Source: Elusimicrobiota bacterium
GTDB lineage: Bacteria > Elusimicrobiota > Elusimicrobia > Elusimicrobiales > UBA9959
Length of the DNA: 64,000 nucleotides
Direction of reading: 5' to 3'
Assembly (NCBI GenBank): GCA_019135865.1
Contig: JAGVVD010000011.1
Span: forward strand, 62,001 to 126,000
The notes beneath the pieces are model-generated. The model did not search any database. It was not told the origin of the DNA and saw only the letters and a program-made list of their open reading frames with translations. A program made the translations under genes and the position numbers. Shown piece by piece: positions 1 through 7,769 of this stretch (the stretch's first letter is position 1; each line of letters begins with the position of its first letter).

Positions 1-600
1 CCCAACCAGGAGAAACGGCTTTTCCCTTTGCTGGATAACCTGCTCGGCAAGGCGCGGGCCGGGCTCGGCGACATAACGGAGGTGCGCGCGGTGCGCGGAC
101 CCGGCCGCTTCACCGGCATACGCATAGGGCTCACGCTGGCCCGCTCGCTGGAACTGCTGCTCGGCTGCCGCGCCCGCGGCGTGACCGTCTTCGAGACCCT
201 GGCCCTGTCCGCCGCCCAGCTGCTGCCGGCCGGCGGGAAACTGGCGGTCCTTCTTCACGCCTTCAAGGAAGAATATTTCGTCCAGTTCTACCGAATTCCC
301 TCCGGCGGAAAGGTCCCGAAGCCGCTCGGCGCCCCGGTCTGGCTGCCCGAGGCCGGCGCCAGGGAGCTCCTGTCCTCTTCGGCCCCGGACCTCTGCGTCG
401 CCGACGCCGAGGAGAAGCCCGGAATATATTCGCTGGCCCCGGCCGGCTGTCCCAGGGCGCCCGCGCGGCTCTCCCTGGTCACGCCGGCGGCGGTGTGCGC
501 CGCGGGCGCGGTCTACTGCGCTCCGCCGGAGCCGCTCTATCTCAAACCGGCCAAGTACGAGCTGGACGCGAAAGCGAAAGCCCGGGGGCGCGGAAAATGA
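1..600 (+). CDS. tsaB: tRNA threonylcarbamoyladenosine biosynthesis protein TsaB (5' truncated)
   Basis: TsaB is the inactive ASKHA-fold partner of TsaD in making the t6A37 modification of ANN-decoding tRNAs in the cytoplasm. The reading frame is open from the first base of the window, so the N-terminus lies outside it. About 199 codons remain. The family hallmark GPGRFTGIRIG is visible near residue 35 of the visible part, preceded by the LLDNLLGKA helix that is typical of TsaB. The C-terminal part ends in PLYLKP, as is common in the family. The stop overlaps the next start as ATGA (597-600), which implies translational coupling with rimI; tsaB-rimI adjacency is common in bacteria. Identification is firm; the true start cannot be seen. 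Confidence 0.9.
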   Translation, partial: PNQEKRLFPLLDNLLGKARAGLGDITEVRAVRGPGRFTGIRIGLTLARSLELLLGCRARGVTVFETLALSAAQLLPAGGKLAVLLHAFKEEYFVQFYRIPSGGKVPKPLGAPVWLPEAGARELLSSSAPDLCVADAEEKPGIYSLAPAGCPRAPARLSLVTPAAVCAAGAVYCAPPEPLYLKPAKYELDAKAKARGRGK

Positions 601-1049
601 CGGTGCGCCGCGCCTTCGGGAAGGACATCCCCGCGCTGGCCGCCATCGAGGCCTCCTGGCCGGGCTACCCGGCCTGGGGGGAGAAAGGCCTGCGCGAGGA
701 ACTGACGAAACCGGATTCCGTGACCCTGGTCGCCGAGGAGAACGGCGCCGCCGCGGGGTTCATTAACTTCTGGATAGTGAGGCCCGAGGCGCAGATAAAC
801 TCGCTGGCGGTGTCGAAGGATCTCCTCCGCCGCGGGACCGCCCGCGCCCTGCTGGGCAAATGCGCGGAATACGCGCGCAAGAGCGCCTGCTCCTCGATGA
901 CGCTGGAGGTCGCGGAAGGCAATTCCGCCGCCCTCGCGCTCTACGCCTCGGCCGGCTTCGCCGTGGAAGGGCGCAGGCCCAGGTTCTATAATAACGCGGA
1001 GGACGCCCTGCTGCTGCGCAAGGCGCTGCCCGCAGGAGACAAGACATGA
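597..1049 (+). CDS. rimI: GNAT acetyltransferase, RimI-like (ribosomal protein S18-alanine N-acetyltransferase family)
   Basis: This is a 150-residue GNAT protein, the usual RimI length. The acetyl-CoA-binding motif A is present in variant form (VSKDLLRRGTARALL, around residues 72-86), after the beta-strand INSLAV. The C-terminal ALALYASAGF matches the RimI/GNAT motif B. I chose the ATG at 597 because it overlaps the tsaB stop as ATGA. An upstream in-frame start at 495 would lie wholly inside tsaB. In many bacteria rimI sits beside tsaB, which supports the specific name, but the substrate is inferred. A second ATGA overlap (1046-1049) couples it to the TPR gene. Confidence 0.85.
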   Translation: MTVRRAFGKDIPALAAIEASWPGYPAWGEKGLREELTKPDSVTLVAEENGAAAGFINFWIVRPEAQINSLAVSKDLLRRGTARALLGKCAEYARKSACSSMTLEVAEGNSAALALYASAGFAVEGRRPRFYNNAEDALLLRKALPAGDKT

Positions 1050-3211
1050 GGAACACGCTGCTCGCCGTACTGCTCTTCGCCGCCCCCGCCGCCGCGGCCT
1101 TCAACAAGTCGGCCTATCTCCATTTCATGACGGGCGTCACCCGCGAGAGGAAGGGGGAATACGACGAGGCGCTGCGCGAGTACAGGGCCGCCATGCTGCT
1201 GGACCCCCGGTCCGTCTATGTCCGCCGCCAGGCCCTGAACCTGGCCCTGCACGTGGGCAAGGTGCAGGAGGCCGAGGCCTGGGCCGACTATATAGTGGAG
1301 GCCGAGCCGGCGTCGGCGGAGAACTGGATCCTCTACGGCAACGTCCGCTGGGCGAAGAACGATATCGACGGGGCGCTGAAGGCCTTCTCCAAAGCGGTGG
1401 AGCTGGAGCCGGAGAACGACGAGGCCGTCTACCAGCTGGCCGGCGCCAGCAGCACGCGCGACCCCGCGGCGAGCATAAAGCACCTCGAACGCTACGCGGA
1501 ACTGCGGCCGGACGTCGCGGCGGAGACCTGGTTCCAGATAGGCACGCTTTACAGCGCGACGGGCAGGAACGAAGAGGCCAGGTCGTACATGCTCAAGTCG
1601 GCCGCCGCCGATTCCTACTACCTGCAGCCGCGCTACGCGCTGGGAGGCTATTACGAGACCGTCGGGGACACCGCCGCGGCCGTGGCCCAGTACGAGGAAC
1701 TGGCCGACCTGGACCCTTCGAACAGGGACCTCCTCAACCATCTCGGCGCCATGCTGGCCGGGCCGGGGGTGAACGACCTCGATAGAGCGGAGATGTACTT
1801 CCTCAAAGCCAACGCCCTGGCCCCTTCCGACCCGGATTCCTGCTTCTGGCTGTCGCTCATCGCCGAGCAGCGGGGGGATTTCGGCGGCGCCGCCGCCTAT
1901 ATGGAACGCTCGGCCGGGCTCAAGGACAACCCCGGCCTGGTCATGCGCCTCGCCTATTACTACAGCCGGGCGGAGACGACGGACAAAGCGGTCGCCCTGC
2001 TGGAGGACGCCAGGAAAAGATGGCCCGGGAACGCGGAGATAGCCTACTTCCTGGCCCTCGGGCTCGACGATACCGGCCGTACCCGCCGCGCGCTGGAGCT
2101 GATGAAGGAGGCGTTCACGCTGGACCCCGCCTACAGGGAGGCCCGGATGCAGTACGCCATAGTCTCCGAACGGGAGGGGAACATCGCGGACGCCGAGGAG
2201 CAGTTCAGGGTGATACTCTCCTCCGAGCCCGACAACGCCGTGGTGCTCAACTACCTCGGCTATTCGCTGGCCGACAGGGGGCTCAAGCTCGACGAGGCCG
2301 AGCGTTTCATCCGGCGGGCGCTGGAACTCGAACCCGGCAACGGCGCCTACATCGATTCGCTGGGCTGGGTGCTGCATAAAAAAGGTCTTCACGGTGAGGC
2401 CCTGGCGCGGCTGGAGGAAGCCGTGCGGCTGATAAACTCCGACGCCGTAATCTGGGAGCATCTCGGGGACGTGCTCGCGGCGCTGGAGCGGAAGGCGGAG
2501 GCGGTCGCGGCCTGGTCGGCGTCCCTTCACCTGGAGACCGGGTCGAAGCGCTCGCCCGCGGTGAAGGAGCGGATGGTGGGGGCGCTGCGCGGCCTGCCGC
2601 CGGCCGAGGCCGGCGCCGCGCTGGCCGGCGCGCTCGGCCGCCTCCTTCCCGGCCCGTCGTCCTACGCGTCGTTCTGCCGCCTCACCATCTCGGCTTTCGG
2701 ACGCAGCCTGAAGTTCGACGGCGTGCTGAACTATTCCTCTCCCGCCGATTTCACCTTCACGATAACGGGCCCCCTGATGGCGCCGCTCTGGAAAGTGCGC
2801 GTCAGGGACGGGTCCGTCGAGATGGACGAGCCCGCCGCCCTGGACGGAAAGGTCAGGGAGGGCTTCGCCTACTGGGCGCCGCTGCTGGCCGGCGAGATGC
2901 GCTATTTCTACTCCGGCGGCATATTCCGGGAGCCCGGGCTCCTGCTCAAGGCCGGCCGCCGCGGCGTTTCCCTGAAAGCGGGGCGGAGATCGGCCGAACT
3001 CGACGGCAGCGGAGTGCGGCTGGGCTCCATGGACTCCGGCGAAGGCCTGAAGATGTCCTTCGGGGAGTATTTCGCGCATAAGGGCTACTGGCTGCCGGGG
3101 AGCATAGAGATAAAGGTCCCCTCGGCCAGGCTGCTGCTGACGGTGGACCAGCGGCACGTCAATATGCCGGTCCCCAATCCTCTTTTCTCGCCCGCGCCGT
3201 TACCGGAATGA
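1046..3211 (+). CDS. Exported TPR protein with LolB-like C-terminal domain
   Basis: The 721-residue protein starts with a cleavable-looking signal peptide (residues 1-18, ending AAAA-F) without a lipobox cysteine. Residues about 20-520 are a long TPR array: repeated units of about 34 residues with W/L/G/Y/A/P spacing, such as AENWILYGNVRWAKNDIDGA. From about residue 530 the sequence turns into a beta-rich domain (FCRLTISAFGRSLKFDGVLNY, then GPLMAPLWKVRVRDG) that resembles LolB-type lipoprotein-receptor folds. That assignment is by pattern and position only. In Pseudomonas-type genomes separate TPR and lolB genes precede ispE, and this gene also directly precedes ispE through an ATGA overlap at 3208. 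A role in outer-membrane lipoprotein handling is inference. The start has a GGAG box about 7 nt upstream. Confidence 0.75.
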   Translation: MRNTLLAVLLFAAPAAAAFNKSAYLHFMTGVTRERKGEYDEALREYRAAMLLDPRSVYVRRQALNLALHVGKVQEAEAWADYIVEAEPASAENWILYGNVRWAKNDIDGALKAFSKAVELEPENDEAVYQLAGASSTRDPAASIKHLERYAELRPDVAAETWFQIGTLYSATGRNEEARSYMLKSAAADSYYLQPRYALGGYYETVGDTAAAVAQYEELADLDPSNRDLLNHLGAMLAGPGVNDLDRAEMYFLKANALAPSDPDSCFWLSLIAEQRGDFGGAAAYMERSAGLKDNPGLVMRLAYYYSRAETTDKAVALLEDARKRWPGNAEIAYFLALGLDDTGRTRRALELMKEAFTLDPAYREARMQYAIVSEREGNIADAEEQFRVILSSEPDNAVVLNYLGYSLADRGLKLDEAERFIRRALELEPGNGAYIDSLGWVLHKKGLHGEALARLEEAVRLINSDAVIWEHLGDVLAALERKAEAVAAWSASLHLETGSKRSPAVKERMVGALRGLPPAEAGAALAGALGRLLPGPSSYASFCRLTISAFGRSLKFDGVLNYSSPADFTFTITGPLMAPLWKVRVRDGSVEMDEPAALDGKVREGFAYWAPLLAGEMRYFYSGGIFREPGLLLKAGRRGVSLKAGRRSAELDGSGVRLGSMDSGEGLKMSFGEYFAHKGYWLPGSIEIKVPSARLLLTVDQRHVNMPVPNPLFSPAPLPE

Positions 3212-4098
3212 AGGCCGTTTCGCTGCGCGCGCGCGCCAAGGTCAACCTCTTCCTGGAGGTCACGGGGAAGAGGGCCGACGGCTATCACGACCTGCTCACT
3301 CTCTTCGCCGGCATAAGCCTCTCCGACGGCCTGACGCTGCGCCCTGCGGCGAAGCCCGGCATCGGGCTGACCGTGGTGAACGAGTCCAATTTCGCCCCGC
3401 TCCCGCGGGAGAAGAACCTGGCCTGGCGGGCCGCCGACGCTTTCTGCCGCGCTTTCGGCGTGGAACCGGCCCTGGAGATACGCCTGGTCAAGCGGATACC
3501 GTCCGGCGCGGGTCTGGGCGGCGGTTCCTCCGACGCCGCGGCCGTCCTGGACGGGCTTTCCAGGCTTTACCGGCGCGGTTCGGCCGCCGACCGGCGCCGC
3601 CTCATGGGGATCGCCGCGGAACTGGGCTCGGACGTCCCTTTCTTCCTTTCCGGGGCCGTTTTCTGCGAGGGCCGCGGCCGCGGCGAGAGACTCAAGACTC
3701 TCTCTCTGAAGCCTGGCCGCCACGCGCTGGCGGTCTATTTCCCCGGTTTCCCGGTGCCGACTCCGGGCGTCTACGCGGCGCTTAAACGCCCCGCCCCTTC
3801 CGTCGTGGCCGGCTCGCGCCGCAGGTACCGCCGCCTGCTCGCGGCCATGCGCTCCGGCTCCGGCCCGTCCGCCTGGGCCCCGCTGCTGATGAACCGGCTG
3901 GAAGACCCGGTCCTGCCCTCGCGGCCGGCCATAGCCGCCGCCCGCGCCCGCCTGGCGGAAGCCGGGGCGGCCGGCGTCCTGATGTCGGGCTCGGGCTCCT
4001 CCGTCTTCGCCGTCGCGGCCTCCCGCCGGGAAGCCTCCCGGCTGGCGCGGGCGCTGAAGCCTTGCAAAGGGAGGGTTTTTTTGTCAGAATTTGCCTGA
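3208..4098 (+). CDS. ispE: 4-diphosphocytidyl-2-C-methyl-D-erythritol kinase
   Basis: IspE is the GHMP-family kinase that phosphorylates CDP-ME at O2, the fourth step of the MEP isoprenoid pathway. At 296 residues it is of normal length. The substrate-binding opening AKVNLFLEVTGKRADGYHDL lies at residues 9-28. The glycine-rich ATP loop (PSGAGLGGGSSDAA, about residue 98) and the C-terminal GHMP motif (MSGSGSSVFAV, about residue 259) are intact. The ATG overlaps the stop of the TPR-LolB gene. The neighbourhood ispE-spoVG-glmU-prs-rplY-pth is a classical one. Confidence 0.97.
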   Translation: MKAVSLRARAKVNLFLEVTGKRADGYHDLLTLFAGISLSDGLTLRPAAKPGIGLTVVNESNFAPLPREKNLAWRAADAFCRAFGVEPALEIRLVKRIPSGAGLGGGSSDAAAVLDGLSRLYRRGSAADRRRLMGIAAELGSDVPFFLSGAVFCEGRGRGERLKTLSLKPGRHALAVYFPGFPVPTPGVYAALKRPAPSVVAGSRRRYRRLLAAMRSGSGPSAWAPLLMNRLEDPVLPSRPAIAAARARLAEAGAAGVLMSGSGSSVFAVAASRREASRLARALKPCKGRVFLSEFA

Positions 4099-4200
4099 CG
4101 GCAGGGGCCGTCTTATCCAAAGAAGTAAGCCGCTTGGCTTCTACGGGGGACTGCGCGCCTCTTTACTCTGTAGCGGAGGCTCTTACGACTGGGGGAAGTG

Positions 4201-4506
4201 ATGGAGATCACGGAAGTTCGTATACATCTGCGTAACGAGGCGAGACTGAAAGCGTTCGCTACGGTGACGTTCGACAACGCCTTCGTGGTGCACAACATGA
4301 AGGTAGTGAACGGTAACAAAGGGCTGATAGTCTGCATGCCGTCGAGGAAGATCAAGGACGGCTCTTATAAGGACATAGCCCACCCGATCAGCAACGAGTT
4401 CCGCGGCCGGCTGGAAGAGATCATACTGGGCGAATACAAAAAGGAACTGGCCAGGGCCGAAGCGTCCGGCGGCATCCCGGCGCCGACAGGGGCGGAAGAG
4501 GACTGA
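4201..4506 (+). CDS. spoVG: SpoVG family RNA/DNA-binding regulator
   Basis: This is a 101-residue SpoVG homologue. The start MEITEVRIHLRNEARLKAF and the central motif with GLIVCMPSRK are characteristic. SpoVG proteins are small nucleic-acid-binding regulators found well outside spore formers; the targets here are unknown. I chose the ATG at 4201, because GGGGGA at 4191-4196 gives a sensible spacing of 4, whereas the GTG at 4198 would touch it. A 102-nt gap separates the gene from ispE and a strong terminator follows, so it may be the last gene of the tsaB-ispE unit or have its own promoter. The C-terminal tail is acidic and low in complexity. Confidence 0.95.
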   Translation: MEITEVRIHLRNEARLKAFATVTFDNAFVVHNMKVVNGNKGLIVCMPSRKIKDGSYKDIAHPISNEFRGRLEEIILGEYKKELARAEASGGIPAPTGAEED

Positions 4507-4548
4507 GCCGCCCCGCGCGCCCCGCGCGGAGACAGCCCGGCCGCAAGG

Positions 4549-4570
4549 CCCGGCCGAGAGGCCGGGTTTT
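4549..4570 (+). terminator. Rho-independent terminator after spoVG
   Basis: A 7-bp perfect stem, CCCGGCC / GGCCGGG, with a GAGA loop is followed by TTTT. It sits between spoVG and the tRNA gene. Confidence 0.75.
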
Positions 4571-4584
4571 GCGGCCCGATTTAT

Positions 4585-4655
4585 TCCCGGGTGGTGTAAC
4601 GGTAGCACAACCGACTTTGACTCGGTTAGACATGGTTCGAATCCATGCCCGGGAG
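4585..4655 (+). tRNA. tRNA-Gln (anticodon UUG)
   Basis: A full cloverleaf can be drawn. The acceptor stem TCCCGGG (4585-4591) pairs with CCCGGGA (4648-4654), followed by discriminator G4655. The D-stem is GTG/CAC and the anticodon stem ACCGA/TCGGT holds the loop CTTTGAC with anticodon TTG. The T-stem CATGG/CCATG carries the TTCGAAT loop. CCA is not encoded. A tRNA-Gln between ispE and prs is also seen in pseudomonads. Confidence 0.95.
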
Positions 4656-4664
4656 AAAAAACAA

Positions 4665-4778
4665 GGAGAACTATTCCGTGCGCTGACGGCCCGGGAGTAC
4701 GCAAAGACGCGCTCGTACACCGTACTCGCGCTCCGACCATCGGCACTCGCGCTCGTATGCGGCTCCCGCTCCGCAGGA
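4665..4778 (+). repeat. Dispersed intergenic repeat, copy A
   Basis: This is one of three recognisable copies of a repeat of about 115 bp. All three begin near AACTAT and share a core of the form CGCTCG.ACACCGT.CTCGCGCTCCGACC, then CTCGCGCTCGTATGCG and a CCGCTCCGC end. The other copies are 4951-5050 (inverted) and 45590-45703. Copy A starts 9 nt after the tRNA-Gln gene. I see no open frame that it would encode in common with the other copies. Confidence 0.7.
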
Positions 4779-4856
4779 TAGTGATTCCACCGGTAAGCTC
4801 CCGCCGCATACTCCGTAAGCTCGCGCCTCTGACGGCTTTGCTTAACTCCCGGGCCG
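4687..4856. mobile_element. Possible MITE-like segment with inverted ends
   Basis: The 12-mer CGGCCCGGGAGT at 4687-4698 recurs as its exact reverse complement at 4845-4856. The similarity continues inwards: GCAAAG at 4701-4706 has its complement CTTTGC at 4837-4842. The 170-bp interval contains most of repeat copy A. There is no transposase and no clear target-site duplication, so a mobile origin is only a suggestion. Confidence 0.4.
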
Positions 4857-4950
4857 CCATCACCCGGCTATCCCCTGATATAGAGCCCTCGCTTTCATAG
4901 GGAAACAATGGGGGTGGCGGCGGATTCGCGGAGAAAAACCGTCCGGAGCC

Positions 4951-5050
4951 GCGAGCTTGCGTAAGCGCGAGCGGCGAGAGTCGGAAGCGCGCGCACGGTG
5001 TGCGCGACGCTGTTTTTTCGAAGCGAACCGCCGACAGGACCCCAATAGTT
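4951..5050 (-). repeat. Dispersed intergenic repeat, copy B (inverted)
   Basis: Read on the minus strand, this segment begins AACTAT and then runs parallel to copy C at 45590. Both contain CGAAAAAAC followed by a CGC.CACACCGTGC.CGCGCT core and CCGAC. It lies inverted relative to copy A, about 170 bp away, so the two could fold as a large stem in single-stranded DNA or RNA. It ends about 30 bp before the GIY-YIG gene. Confidence 0.7.
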
Positions 5051-5079
5051 ATTCAAGAAAGCGGGGCGGCTGCCTCCTT

Positions 5080-5364
5080 ATGAGAAGTTCGAACAAAAAA
5101 TCCTGGACCGTGTATATCGCGCGCTGCGCCAACGGGACGCTCTATACCGGCATAACCAACGACCTGGCCGGCCGTATAGCCGACCATAACGCGGGCAGGG
5201 GCGCCAAATATACGGCCGCTTTCGGCCCGGTGGAACTGGCCTGGCGGCGACGGAAGAAGGACCGCTCCTCGGCCTCGAAGCTGGAGGCGGCCATTAAAAA
5301 ACTCGCCCGGCCGCAAAAAGAGGCCCTGATTTCCCGCCCCGCCGCCCGATTTAGTAAACTATAG
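5080..5364 (+). CDS. GIY-YIG domain protein (UPF0213 / YhbQ-like)
   Basis: The 94-residue protein consists of one small GIY-YIG nuclease-type domain: VYIARCANGTLYTGITND at about residues 11-28, then the DHNAGRGAKYT segment typical of the UPF0213/YhbQ family. Family members are candidate DNA endonucleases of poorly defined role; some are linked to DNA repair. I chose the ATG at 5080. The frame stays open upstream to 4957, but that stretch is repeat copy B and reads as low-complexity arginine-rich sequence, so I regard it as non-coding. The ribosome-binding site is weak. It precedes glmU by 28 nt. Confidence 0.8.
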   Translation: MRSSNKKSWTVYIARCANGTLYTGITNDLAGRIADHNAGRGAKYTAAFGPVELAWRRRKKDRSSASKLEAAIKKLARPQKEALISRPAARFSKL

Positions 5365-5392
5365 GGAGATAACCGAGCTTCCTTTCCAACGG

Positions 5393-6784
5393 ATGCCTGA
5401 AAAAAAAGAACTGTGCGCTCTTATACTCGCCGCCGGCATGGGGACGAGGATGAAGTCGTCCATTCCGAAAGTGCTGCACGAGCTGGGGGACCTGCCGCTG
5501 GCCGCCCGCGTCATAAGGAAAGTGGCCGCGCTGGGGCCGTCGCGCATAGTCATTGTCGTCGGTCATAAGGGCGAAATGGTCCGAGAGCGGCTCGGCGCCT
5601 GGCTGGCGAAGAACCCGGTCGGGGCCGAGGTCGTTTTCGTGACGCAACGGTCGCTGACCGGCAGCGGACGCGCCGTGCAGGAGGCCGTGCCGGCTATAAA
5701 GGGTTTCGCCCATACTCTCGTGATCTGCGGCGACGCGCCGCTCTTCAGGCCTGCCACCATAAAAAAGCTCGCCTCTTTCTATTTCCGCAACAGGCCCGGC
5801 TGCGTGGTCATGACGGCGGACCTGGAGAATCCCGGCAGCTATGGCCGCATCATACGCGGCCACGGCGGCGCGGTTAAGGCCATAGTGGAGGCCTCCGACG
5901 CTTCGCCAGCGGAACTCGCCGTCAAGGAAGTCAATTCCGGCACCTATTTCTTCCATACCCCGGCGCTGCTCAAGGCGCTTAAGACCCTCAGGCCCAAGGG
6001 CCCAAAGCGGGAGTATTACCTGACCGACACTCTGGAGGCCATACTGGCCGCCGGCGGAAAGGTCCTGGCGGTAAAAGCCGCCGACGAGAGCGAGATAGCG
6101 GGTATAAATTCGAGAAAAGACCTGGCGGGAGCCTACAAGATGCTTAATAAGCGCGTTATCGAAGAACTCATGGACAAAGGCGTCACCGTAAAGGACCCGG
6201 CCGCCACCTACATAGAAGAAGGCGTGAAGATAGGCCCCGACACCGTCATCTACCCCGGCGTCCACATAAAAGGCGGAACGGTCATAGGCTCCGGCTGCCG
6301 CATCGGCCCGTCGGCGGTCATAGAGGACTGCCGCATAGACGACGGCTGCGAAGTGAAATTCTCCTGCTACCTCAACGGCAGCCGGCTGCGCGAGGGCTCG
6401 GTCGTCGGGCCTTTCGCCCACCTGCGCCCCGGCGCCGATATCGGCCCGGCCGCCAAGGTCGGCAATTTTTCCGAGGTGAAGAAGTCGCGCGTCGGGCGCG
6501 GCTCCAAGGTCCCTCACCTGAGCTATGTCGGCGACACGACGATGGGGGAGAAGGTCAATGTCGGCGCCGGCACCATAACCTGCAACTACGACGGGAAGAA
6601 CAAGCACGGGACCGTGATAGGCGACGGCGTCTTCATCGGCTCCAATACCAATCTCGTGGCTCCGGTTAAGATAGGCAAGGGCGCGCTGATAGCGGCGGGC
6701 TCGACCATAACCGAGAACGTTCCCGCGGGGGCGCTGGCCCTGGCCCGCTCGCGGCAGGTGCTCAAGAAAAGAAAGGGGATCTGA
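5393..6784 (+). CDS. glmU: Bifunctional UDP-N-acetylglucosamine pyrophosphorylase / glucosamine-1-phosphate N-acetyltransferase
   Basis: GlmU acetylates glucosamine-1-phosphate and then uridylates it to UDP-GlcNAc, the precursor of peptidoglycan and lipid A. The 463-residue length is typical. The N-terminal nucleotidyltransferase signature LILAAGMGTRMKS lies at about residues 10-22. The C-terminal half (from about residue 250) is a left-handed beta-helix of hexapeptide repeats. It includes VNVGAGTITCNYDGKNKH and GVFIGSNTNLVAPV, which form the acetyl-CoA/active-site region. The upstream TAAACT at 5355-5360, inside the end of the GIY-YIG gene, may be a -10 box of its own promoter. The stop lies 1 nt before prs. 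Confidence 0.97.
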   Translation: MPEKKELCALILAAGMGTRMKSSIPKVLHELGDLPLAARVIRKVAALGPSRIVIVVGHKGEMVRERLGAWLAKNPVGAEVVFVTQRSLTGSGRAVQEAVPAIKGFAHTLVICGDAPLFRPATIKKLASFYFRNRPGCVVMTADLENPGSYGRIIRGHGGAVKAIVEASDASPAELAVKEVNSGTYFFHTPALLKALKTLRPKGPKREYYLTDTLEAILAAGGKVLAVKAADESEIAGINSRKDLAGAYKMLNKRVIEELMDKGVTVKDPAATYIEEGVKIGPDTVIYPGVHIKGGTVIGSGCRIGPSAVIEDCRIDDGCEVKFSCYLNGSRLREGSVVGPFAHLRPGADIGPAAKVGNFSEVKKSRVGRGSKVPHLSYVGDTTMGEKVNVGAGTITCNYDGKNKHGTVIGDGVFIGSNTNLVAPVKIGKGALIAAGSTITENVPAGALALARSRQVLKKRKGI

Positions 6785-6785
6785 A

Positions 6786-7733
6786 ATGGTTGACTCCTGG
6801 AAGACCGGCCCGCTCCGCATATTCACCGGCAGCGCGAACCCCGCGCTGGCGCAGAAGATCTGCGACGCCCTCAGCGTCCCGCTCGGCCAGGCCAAGACCG
6901 GCCGCTTCGCCGACGGCGAGATAGACGTGCAGATCATGGAGAACGTCCGCGGCTGCGACTGCTACGTAATACAGCCGACCTGCCCGCCCGTCAACGAGAA
7001 CCTGATGGAGCTGCTGATCATGCTCGACGCGCTGCGCCGGGCCTCGGCCGGCCGCATCACGGCCGTCATCCCCTATTACGGCTATGGCAGGGCGGACCGC
7101 AAGCCCGCCCCTCGCGTGGCCATCACGGCCAAACTGGTGGCCAACCTGATAACCTCGGCCGGCGCCAACCGCGTGGTCACGATAGACCTGCACGCCGCCC
7201 AGATACAGGGGTTCTTCGACATACCGATGGACCACCTCTACGCCCGGCCGGTCGTCCTGGATTATGTCCGCGAGCATAAGATGTCCAACTTCATAGTGGT
7301 CTCGCCCGATATGGGCAGCGTGGAGCGCGCCCGGTCCTTCGCCAAGCGGCTGGACGCCGGGCTGGTGATAATCGACAAGCGCCGCCCGCGCCCCAATGTC
7401 GCCTCCGTCTACAACATAATCGGTTCGGTCGAGGGCAAGCACTGCCTCATTTTCGACGATATGGTCGATACCGCCGGCACGCTGACCGCCGTGGCGGCCG
7501 CCATAACCGAGCGCGGGGCCTCCGGGATAACCACTTTCTGCACCCACGGGGTCCTTTCCCGCGACGCGGTGGAGCGGATAGAGGCCTCCCCCATAAGCGA
7601 GCTGGTCCTGACCGACACTATCCCGGTGGCCTCAAAAAGTGCTAAAATCAAGACCGTCACCGTGGCCCCGCTTCTGGCCGAAGCCATCAAACGCAACCAC
7701 GGCGGCCATTCCATAAGCGAGCTTTTCTATTGA
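6786..7733 (+). CDS. prs: Ribose-phosphate pyrophosphokinase (PRPP synthetase)
   Basis: Prs transfers pyrophosphate from ATP to ribose-5-phosphate to give PRPP for nucleotide, His and Trp synthesis. The 315-residue length is exactly typical. The N-terminal FTGSANPALAQ and GRFADGEIDVQI, the DLHAAQIQGFF motif and the PRPP-binding loop DDMVDTAGT (about residues 223-231) are all present. The flexible-loop segment reads GRADRKPAPRVAITAKLVAN; the family's usual RQDRK is RADRK here. The start is the ATG 1 nt after the glmU stop, with GGGGA upstream inside glmU. Confidence 0.97.
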   Translation: MVDSWKTGPLRIFTGSANPALAQKICDALSVPLGQAKTGRFADGEIDVQIMENVRGCDCYVIQPTCPPVNENLMELLIMLDALRRASAGRITAVIPYYGYGRADRKPAPRVAITAKLVANLITSAGANRVVTIDLHAAQIQGFFDIPMDHLYARPVVLDYVREHKMSNFIVVSPDMGSVERARSFAKRLDAGLVIIDKRRPRPNVASVYNIIGSVEGKHCLIFDDMVDTAGTLTAVAAAITERGASGITTFCTHGVLSRDAVERIEASPISELVLTDTIPVASKSAKIKTVTVAPLLAEAIKRNHGGHSISELFY

Positions 7734-7769
7734 GAGGCCGGCTTTTTTCCAGCGGTTCAGGAGGAAGTG

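Noticed and set aside
986-3157. Minus-strand open frame of 723 codons over the TPR-LolB gene
   Set aside because: Antisense shadow; the plus-strand gene has a signal peptide, TPR pattern and operon overlaps.
4957-5079. N-terminal extension of the GIY-YIG protein
   Set aside because: This stretch is repeat copy B and reads as Arg-rich filler; homology starts after the ATG at 5080.
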